Positions 56,510 to 62,202 of a stretch of DNA of 64,000 bases are shown here, one piece after another. The notes under the pieces were generated by a model. The model was not told the origin of the DNA, searched no databases, and was given only the letters and a program-made list of their open reading frames with translations. The stretch's first letter is position 1, and every line of letters begins with the position of its first letter. This DNA comes from Pseudomonas sp. Marseille-Q3773 (GTDB lineage Bacteria; Pseudomonadota; Gammaproteobacteria; Pseudomonadales; Pseudomonadaceae): contig NZ_OU745390.1 in the NCBI RefSeq assembly GCF_916618955.1, positions 186,001-250,000 on the forward strand, read 5' to 3'. Position numbers and translations under genes: made by a program.

Positions 56510-56513
56510 CGTC

Positions 56514-57587
56514 TCAGGCCTCCATGGCCAGTTCGCCACGGCGCTCGCTGGCTACCGGAATCTTCAACATGCGCTGCATGGCCGAAAGCTTGGGCGACAG
56601 GCGCGCCAGGGTCAGGGCCAGCTCCTGGCGTGGCGAACGGCGGGCCAGGCGCTGCGCCGGCAGCAGTTGCTCCAGCGAGCTGGGCAGCGGCTGCAGCAGG
56701 CTGGCGTAGCGGCACAGTTGGGTGGCGCGGCCGAGGGCGGCGCGGATGTTCTCTTCCAGGGCGGGCAGGAATACCGGGCGCACCAGGCGTTCGTAGATGT
56801 CCGGGTTCATGCAGCGCGGGCGCTGGAAGGGCTTGCCCTGGTCCTGCATTTCCGCGCACATCAGGTCGAGCAGGGTACGGATATCCAGCGCCTGCGGGCC
56901 GTTGCTGAGGAAGTAGTCGTCACCGATCAGGCGTTGGTCCAGGGCGCTGGCAATGCCGGCTGCTGCCACATCGCGGGCGATGACATCGACCCGCCCGGCT
57001 TCCGGGCAAGGGATGATCGGCAGGTAGCCCGACATCATCAGGCCCATGGTCAGGTGAAAACCTTGTAGGATCGGCATGTGGCCGCTGTGACTGTCGCCGA
57101 TGATGATCGACGGGCGGAAGATCGACACCGGTACGCCTGCCTCTCGTACCAGGGTTTCGGCCTGGCGCTTGACCTCTTCGTACGGGGTCGAAGGCATCAC
57201 CCCGGGGTGATAGTCACACGGGTGGGTGAAGGCGGTGCTGATGTGATACAGCGGTACGTCGGCGTCGCGAACGAATTCCAGCACCTGCTCGGTGCCTTGG
57301 TAGTTGACCGAAAACACGGCTTCGGCGTGGCCATCCAGGCGGGTGATGGCTGCGCAGTGGATGACCCAGTCGACCCGTTTGGTCAATGCCAGGTAATCCG
57401 TGCCGGACAGGCCCAGGCGCGGTTGGCAGATGTCACCGCGCAGGGTCTCGACCCCGGGGTGGTTGATGCTGCTGCGGCGGGTCAGGCAGATCAGGTGATA
57501 GCGCTCGGCCAGTTGGTCGATCAGGGTATCGCCCAGTACACCGGCTCCGCCGGTTAGGAAAACGGTCAGCCGCGTGGGTCCTGACAT
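56514..57587 (-). CDS. Thioester-reductase-like NAD(P)-dependent protein (extended SDR)
   Basis: The 357-residue protein has FLTGGAGVLGDTLIDQL as nucleotide-binding start, VDWVIHCAAITRLDG, NYQGTEQVLEF, the serine/threonine in HISTAFTHP and the catalytic YEEVK, then IFRPSIIIGD. This is the pattern of thioester reductase/male sterility domains, which release acyl thioesters as aldehydes. It stands alone without carrier or adenylation domains. ATG 57587 follows AGGAG. It is the first gene of the operon, so the promoter should lie between 57588 and 57679. Confidence 0.82.
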   Translation of the reverse strand: MSGPTRLTVFLTGGAGVLGDTLIDQLAERYHLICLTRRSSINHPGVETLRGDICQPRLGLSGTDYLALTKRVDWVIHCAAITRLDGHAEAVFSVNYQGTEQVLEFVRDADVPLYHISTAFTHPCDYHPGVMPSTPYEEVKRQAETLVREAGVPVSIFRPSIIIGDSHSGHMPILQGFHLTMGLMMSGYLPIIPCPEAGRVDVIARDVAAAGIASALDQRLIGDDYFLSNGPQALDIRTLLDLMCAEMQDQGKPFQRPRCMNPDIYERLVRPVFLPALEENIRAALGRATQLCRYASLLQPLPSSLEQLLPAQRLARRSPRQELALTLARLSPKLSAMQRMLKIPVASERRGELAMEA

Positions 57588-57678
57588 TGGCTAGCACTCC
57601 TTGCTCGCTAAGGTTGATGAAGTGGCATGGCACCCGTCCGCCTGGCAGCCGTCTAGGCGCGCCAGGAGCGGAACGATT

Positions 57679-57708
57679 AAAAAAGCCGACTGGAGTCACA
57701 CAGCCGGC
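57679..57708 (-). terminator. Intrinsic terminator of the AraC gene
   Basis: On the minus strand GCCGGCT, a ten-base loop and AGTCGGC (one GU pair) precede TTTTTT. It ends the AraC transcript before the lipid-amine operon, so the operon needs its own promoter. Confidence 0.75.
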
Positions 57709-57777
57709 AAGTGCCCCTGCGCCTGGTGGTGGAGACCCCGAGTGGCGTGGGCTGGGCGGGATAATGGCGTCTTACAA

Positions 57778-58509
57778 TTACTGATTCTTGAACGAATCGC
57801 TTGTATTGCGCAGCACCGCGGCAACGCGGCTTGGCGACATGCCAACCATGCGCCGCATCATGCGGGTGAGGTGGGCCTGGTCAGCGAAATCACCGGCGAT
57901 CGCGGCATCGCTGAGGCTGGCGCCGTTGGCCAGGGCATGGCAGGCCCGCTCGAGTTTGCGCCAGATGATCCATTGCGACAGCGGCACGCCCATCTGCCGC
58001 GTGGCGAAAAAGCGCAGGCGCGGGCTGGACAGGCCAACCGCACTGGCCGCACGCGATACCGCACCGATGCCGGCGCAGTCCTGGCGCAGCAGGTGCAGGG
58101 CATTGGACAAACGCGGGTCGAAGCTGTCCAGCGGTACCAGCTTGAGCTCCAGTGCCCGAACCACGTCATTGAAGTTGGCCGCGTTTCGCACGCAATCGAC
58201 AATATCGGGGCTGATCGCTGCCGTGCCGCTGTCGTCGAGCAGGGCCTTCAACGCACGGCCAAGAGGCGCGTCGGGGTAGAAGTAGAGAAAGGCAACACGG
58301 CCTGGGTTGGGCAGCGAGCGATGGTCGACAGAAGGCCCGATCAATACCCCCGGCGCGGTGAGGACGTGGTTGCCGAACTCCACCGTGATGTCGTAGCGCA
58401 GGCCGATGCACAGCTGAATGGCAACGTGGGCGTGGGCGGCAGTCTGGTCGGTCTTGCCGATATAGCCCAGCCAGTAATCACCGAAGGTTACGGCTCCATC
58501 CCATCTCAT
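57778..58509 (-). CDS. AraC family transcriptional regulator
   Basis: The 243-residue protein has an N-terminal cupin-like sensing domain (HAHVAIQLCIGLRYDITVEF) and a C-terminal AraC DNA-binding region (SLSDAAIAGDFADQAHLTRM and then RRMVGMSPSRVA). It lies directly upstream of the ten-gene operon in the same direction, 190 bases away and separated by a terminator. It is the natural candidate for operon activator. The inducer is unknown. Confidence 0.85.
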   Translation of the reverse strand: MRWDGAVTFGDYWLGYIGKTDQTAAHAHVAIQLCIGLRYDITVEFGNHVLTAPGVLIGPSVDHRSLPNPGRVAFLYFYPDAPLGRALKALLDDSGTAAISPDIVDCVRNAANFNDVVRALELKLVPLDSFDPRLSNALHLLRQDCAGIGAVSRAASAVGLSSPRLRFFATRQMGVPLSQWIIWRKLERACHALANGASLSDAAIAGDFADQAHLTRMMRRMVGMSPSRVAAVLRNTSDSFKNQ

Positions 58510-58778
58510 CGTACATCCCTGAAACCTGTGCTAGATGGCCTGGCCGCGCCCGGGCCAGTATTCTGAAAGCGGCAGATGATAGCGTTATGGTATATCTTGG
58601 TCGACACAAAACGTAACGAAGCATCTTTTGCCTTCCTCAACGCCTTTTTGCCGCGTGCATGGCTGTGGAACTAATCCGTGTCTGCCCGCTCTTATGCCGG
58701 TAGCCATGGGTCGGGGACGCCTGATAAGCTCGCGGCTTTACCCTGATTGCCCTTATGGCGCATGAACAAGGAAATCAC

Positions 58779-59543
58779 ATGAAACAGCATCGTTTGGCGG
58801 CTGCGGTTGCCCTGGTAGGCCTGGTACTGGCTGGCTGTGATCAACAGACCAGCAGCCCCGAGCTGAAGACTCCGGCGCAGAAAGCCTCCTACGGTATCGG
58901 CCTGAACATGGGCAAGAGCCTGGCTCAGGAAGGCATGGAAGACCTTGATTCGAAAGCAGTCGCCCTCGGCATCGAAGACGCCGTCGGCAAGAAAGAACAG
59001 CGTATCAAGGATGAAGAGCTGGTCGAGGCTTTCACCGCATTGCAAAAACGCGCAGAGGAACGCCTGACCAAGGCCAGCGAAGAAGCTGCTTCTGCCGGCA
59101 AGAAGTTCCTCGAGGAAAACGCCAAGAAGCCAGGCGTGGTCACCACGGCCTCGGGCTTGCAGTACGAAGTGGTCAAGAAGGCCGACGGCCCGCAGCCCAA
59201 GCCGACCGACGTGGTCACCGTCCACTATGAAGGCAAGCTGATCGATGGCAAGGTGTTCGACAGCTCCGTCGAGCGCGGCAGCCCGATCGACCTGCCGGTC
59301 AGCGGTGTGATCCCGGGTTGGGTCGAAGGCTTGCAACTGATGCACGTTGGCGAGAAATACAAGCTGTTCATCCCGGCGGAACTGGCCTACGGCGCACAAA
59401 GCCCGAGCCCGCTGATCCCGGCCAATTCGGTACTGGTGTTCGACCTTGAACTGATCGCCATCAAGGACCCGGCCCAGCTGCAAGGCGCCGAGCCGGAAGC
59501 CGAGGCCCCGGCCGAAGCTCCAGCCGAGGCACCTGCCAAGTAA
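58779..59543 (+). CDS. FKBP-type peptidyl-prolyl isomerase lipoprotein
   Basis: The 254-residue protein has a lipobox (LAGC, Cys about residue 20), an N-terminal helical dimerisation domain (KASYGIGLNMGKSLAQ onward, about 30-125) and a C-terminal FKBP domain (VTVHYEGKLIDGKVFDSS, VIPGWVEGLQLM). The tail is made of repeated AEAP units. It helps fold envelope proteins, as FkpA/Mip do. ATG 58779 follows AAGGA; an upstream ATG at 58755 is less likely since it would spoil the signal peptide. It ends at a strong terminator. Confidence 0.92.
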   Translation: MKQHRLAAAVALVGLVLAGCDQQTSSPELKTPAQKASYGIGLNMGKSLAQEGMEDLDSKAVALGIEDAVGKKEQRIKDEELVEAFTALQKRAEERLTKASEEAASAGKKFLEENAKKPGVVTTASGLQYEVVKKADGPQPKPTDVVTVHYEGKLIDGKVFDSSVERGSPIDLPVSGVIPGWVEGLQLMHVGEKYKLFIPAELAYGAQSPSPLIPANSVLVFDLELIAIKDPAQLQGAEPEAEAPAEAPAEAPAK

Positions 59544-59560
59544 CACTGGCTGGCCCATGC

Positions 59561-59588
59561 AAAACGCCCCGTCCCGACGGGGCGTTTT
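59561..59588 (+). terminator. Intrinsic terminator after the FKBP gene
   Basis: AAAACGCCCCGT, loop CCCG, ACGGGGCGTTTT form a perfect 12-base stem with a T run, 17 bases after the stop codon. Confidence 0.92.
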
Positions 59589-59789
59589 CGTTTGTGCCGG
59601 ATGGTTGGACGAACCTGCAACTGCTGATACTGTCCGAGCAAATACAGCGTGAAGAAGCCGGACGCTTCTGGCAAAAACGTTTGCGCTGCACGCATACGCA
59701 GGCTGTGAAACGACTGTGTAAAAAACGCCCGATCTGACCGGGGCCCTTGCCTGGCAGGCACCTGCGGTCGGAAACGTCGCCCTGTTCAC

Positions 59790-59820
59790 AAGGTTATCCA
59801 CAATAAATGTGGATAACCTT
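59790..59820. promoter_or_regulatory. Perfect palindrome of two DnaA boxes
   Basis: AAGGTTATCCACA (59790-59802), spacer ATAAA and TGTGGATAACCTT (59808-59820) are a perfect 13-base inverted repeat. Each arm holds TTATCCACA, the strong DnaA box, in opposite directions. It ends 17 bases before the DUF1232 gene and overlaps where its promoter should be. Confidence 0.75.
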
Positions 59821-59837
59821 TCCGCTCCGGAGGCTAC

Positions 59838-60275
59838 ATGAGCGCACCCTGGAATTTCACCCGTTTCCTGCCCCTGGCCGAGCGTCTGCTCAGCCGTGGC
59901 CGGTTGCCGGCCCTGTTGTTCGCGGTGGCCCGCAAAGGCCCGCGCCTCGGCCAGCTGCGGGAAGATGTGAAGCTGTTGCAGTCGCTGTGCCTGGCCTGGT
60001 GGCGTGGTGAGTACCGCGCCATCAGCGCCAAGGCCTTGGTCACCATCGTCGCCGGCCTGCTGTATTTCGTCAGCCCTATCGATGCCATCCCCGACTGGCT
60101 GCTGGGAGTGGGCTTGCTTGACGACATCGCCGTGCTGGGTTGGGTACTGAAGACCGTGGCTGACGAGCTGGCGCGCTTCAAGGCCTGGCGCGACAGCCAG
60201 GCGCCCGAGCGGCTGCGCGTGGTCGAACGCCTGCCGACCACCCCGGAAGCCTTGCAGCTGGAGCGCAAGACGTAG
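59838..60275 (+). CDS. YkvA-like DUF1232 membrane protein
   Basis: The 145-residue protein contains the DUF1232 core YFVSPIDAIPDWLLGVGLLDDIAVLGW, cited by its two parts YFVSPIDAIPDWL and GLLDDIAVLGW (about residues 74-100), with a preceding hydrophobic segment. The role of the family is unknown; members are small membrane proteins. GGAGG precedes the ATG. The DnaA-box palindrome just upstream suggests replication-linked control. Confidence 0.87.
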   Translation: MSAPWNFTRFLPLAERLLSRGRLPALLFAVARKGPRLGQLREDVKLLQSLCLAWWRGEYRAISAKALVTIVAGLLYFVSPIDAIPDWLLGVGLLDDIAVLGWVLKTVADELARFKAWRDSQAPERLRVVERLPTTPEALQLERKT

Positions 60276-60343
60276 TGAAACCGGCCTGAGCGACACCTTG
60301 GTTGCAGCTCGACTGCACAGACCCCGGAGTTGGTCATATAATT

Positions 60344-60382
60344 GGCATAAGGGTTATGCCTACGGATTACATGCAGTAATCC
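60344..60382. promoter_or_regulatory. Two palindromes before the Xre gene (operator candidates)
   Basis: GGCATAA-GGG-TTATGCC (60344-60360) and GGATTAC-ATGCA-GTAATCC (60364-60382) are perfect 7-base inverted repeats set side by side, ending 16 bases before the start of the Xre gene. TATAAT lies at 60337-60342, just before them. This is a typical autoregulation layout. Confidence 0.65.
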
Positions 60383-60398
60383 TTACTGAGGGGTTTGT

Positions 60399-60737
60399 AT
60401 GGGTATTCAGGTCATCAGCCGGGACGGTCAACCCGAGTACGCCGTGGTTCCCTGGGAGGACTACCAGGCGCTGCTCAAGGCAGCAGGGCAGGCGCCTGCC
60501 GAGGCGGCTGCGCGGGATGCGGGCAGTGCCGCTGCCAGCGCACCCTTGCCGGCATTCAGTGAGGTCGCACAGATTCGCCAGGCCAAGGGTATCGCGCCTG
60601 AGCAACTGGCGCGCAACGTCGGGGTAAGCCCGGCTTACCTGGCCATGATCGAGGCAGGCGAACGCCAACCGGATGCCGCCATCCGCCGCGCCCTGGCCTG
60701 GCATCTGGGCGTGGCCGGCTGGAGCGAGCCATCATGA
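60399..60737 (+). CDS. Xre-family helix-turn-helix protein
   Basis: The 112-residue protein has a C-terminal Xre-type HTH (APEQLARNVGVSPAYLAMIE, about residues 67-86) and an N-terminal part MGIQVISRDGQPEYAVVPWEDYQAL that recalls Phd/YefM antitoxins. The two palindromes upstream suggest it represses itself. Its stop overlaps the next gene by four bases, so the two are made together. An antitoxin-like or regulatory role is likely. Confidence 0.83.
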   Translation: MGIQVISRDGQPEYAVVPWEDYQALLKAAGQAPAEAAARDAGSAAASAPLPAFSEVAQIRQAKGIAPEQLARNVGVSPAYLAMIEAGERQPDAAIRRALAWHLGVAGWSEPS

Positions 60738-61102
60738 GCCAGGTCAGGATCAGCCGTCAGCACTGGGATAACCTGCTGGGCGAGCTTGACCTGGCCCGTC
60801 GTCAACGTCATTTGCTCACTTACCGTGCACTGATCGAGCGCTTGCAACTGCCCAGCCCGGCCATGCAGACACTGACCGCCGCGCTGGAGTACCTGGCGGT
60901 GCTGGATGCCCGTGCCGAGCAGCCACTGCGCAGCTCGCTGGTCATCAGCCAAGGTGCCAGCCGGTTGCCGCGTACCGGCTTTTTCGAGTGCGTGGAGCGC
61001 CTGGGCCGTTTCTCCGGGCCGGTGGATGGCATGGAGGCGGCATCGTGGCATGCTTCCGAAGTTGTCCGGGTGTTCGAGTACAGCTATCCCGAAACGGCCT
61101 GA
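60734..61102 (+). CDS. Hypothetical protein paired with the Xre gene
   Basis: I do not recognise the family. The 122-residue product is soluble, with helices at the N-terminus (MSQVRISRQHWDNLLGELDL) and a hydrophobic stretch AALEYLAVL; the second half is mixed. It is translationally coupled to the Xre gene. A partner regulator or toxin is possible but nothing in the sequence shows it. The 3' end overlaps the convergent EAL gene by 19 bases. Confidence 0.6.
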   Translation: MSQVRISRQHWDNLLGELDLARRQRHLLTYRALIERLQLPSPAMQTLTAALEYLAVLDARAEQPLRSSLVISQGASRLPRTGFFECVERLGRFSGPVDGMEAASWHASEVVRVFEYSYPETA

Positions 61103-62088
61103 TTGATTACCTGTTCCGGCCGCTGCGCGGGTACCCGCTGTGGGAGTGGGGATGCCTGCGAAGCGGTCATTACCGGCAAGGTATGCCTGTGGATCAGCCC
61201 ACAAGGCCTGCCTTCGGCATCCACCACTTCCAGGGCGTTGAGGTGCTGGTGACGACCAAACAATTCCAGCAGCTGCCCGATCGTGGCGTTCAGGTGCACC
61301 GTAGGCTGTGCGGCCAGCCTGACACTCGTCGGCACCGGTAACGCCCGGCTTTCGCGCACACCCAACTCCTGCGGCCGCCCCAGCAGGTAGCCCTGCACCA
61401 GGTCCACACCCATCTCGACCAGCACCGCCAGTTCCTCCGCCAGCTCGATGCCTTCGGCAATCACCTGTGCCTTTGACGCCCGGGCAATCTGCAGGATCGA
61501 ACCGACGAACTCGCGCTTGAGCGGGTCGCGGTGGATGCCGTCAATGAAGTGGCGGTCGATCTTGACGTATTCGGGGCGCAGTTCCGACCACAGGCGCAAG
61601 CTGGAATAGCCTGCCCCGAGGTCATCGATGGCAATTGAAAAACCCATGTCGCGGTAATGGTGCAGGGCATTGGAAAGCAGTTGGAAGTCGTCGGTCGGGG
61701 TGTGTTCGGTCAGCTCGATGACCACCCGGCTGGGTGCCAGGCCGACCTGTTCGAGCAGTTTCAGGGTCTGGCCGGAGGGATAGTCCGGTTCCAGCAGCGA
61801 CTCGGGCGAAACGTTGAGGAACAGCTGGCCCTGCAACTGCTGTTCACTGAACCGCCGGCAGGCGCTTTCCCGGCAGGCGGCCTCCAGTTCGGTCAGGCGT
61901 CCGGCCTGGCGGGCGATGGTAAACAGGTTCAGCGGAGCGTGCAGCGGGCTGTTGGACGGGCCGCGGCTCAGCGCTTCATGGCCGAACACCCGTTGTTCGC
62001 TCAGGCGCATGATCGGCTGGAACAGACTGTGGATGCTGCGTTGAGCCAGGATGGCACCCAAGGCACTGAGCTGTTCGACGACGGTCAT
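61084..62088 (-). CDS. EAL-domain cyclic-di-GMP phosphodiesterase with a CBS-like tail
   Basis: The 334-residue protein has an EAL domain (residues about 15-255) with E38 of EAL, NVSPESL, VIELTEH, IDDLGAGYSSL, VKIDRHF, AEGIE and QGYLLGRP, so the metal and catalytic residues look complete and the enzyme should degrade cyclic di-GMP. After it comes one CBS-like segment (HLNATIGQLLELFGRH), then a short tail. Relatives often continue with a GGDEF domain, which is absent here. The last codons run through a REP-like sequence. Confidence 0.9.
   Translation of the reverse strand: MTVVEQLSALGAILAQRSIHSLFQPIMRLSEQRVFGHEALSRGPSNSPLHAPLNLFTIARQAGRLTELEAACRESACRRFSEQQLQGQLFLNVSPESLLEPDYPSGQTLKLLEQVGLAPSRVVIELTEHTPTDDFQLLSNALHHYRDMGFSIAIDDLGAGYSSLRLWSELRPEYVKIDRHFIDGIHRDPLKREFVGSILQIARASKAQVIAEGIELAEELAVLVEMGVDLVQGYLLGRPQELGVRESRALPVPTSVRLAAQPTVHLNATIGQLLELFGRHQHLNALEVVDAEGRPCGLIHRHTLPVMTASQASPLPQRVPAQRPEQVINQAVSG
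61138..61168. repeat. REP-like sequence inside the EAL gene's 3' end
   Basis: CTGTGGGAGTGGGGATGC followed by CTGCGAAGCGGTC is very like the P. putida REP motif CTGTGGGAGCGGGCTTGCC, which normally lies between genes. Here it encodes part of the C-terminal tail of the EAL protein. Confidence 0.55.
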
Positions 62089-62109
62089 GACGGATTCCTG
62101 AAGATGAAA

Positions 62110-62135
62110 GGGCCGGACGCTTGCACGCCCGGCCC
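62110..62135 (-). terminator. Terminator-like hairpin after prc
   Basis: On the minus strand GGGCCGG and CCGGCCC close a stem with a 12-base interior that pairs partly, followed by TTTCATCTT. It lies between the prc stop and the EAL start. Confidence 0.6.
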
Positions 62136-62202
62136 CTCTATTTCACGACAGCGCGATGACTGTTTGATGACAGGTCACATTAATTTGCCATCATTGCCGC
62201 AC

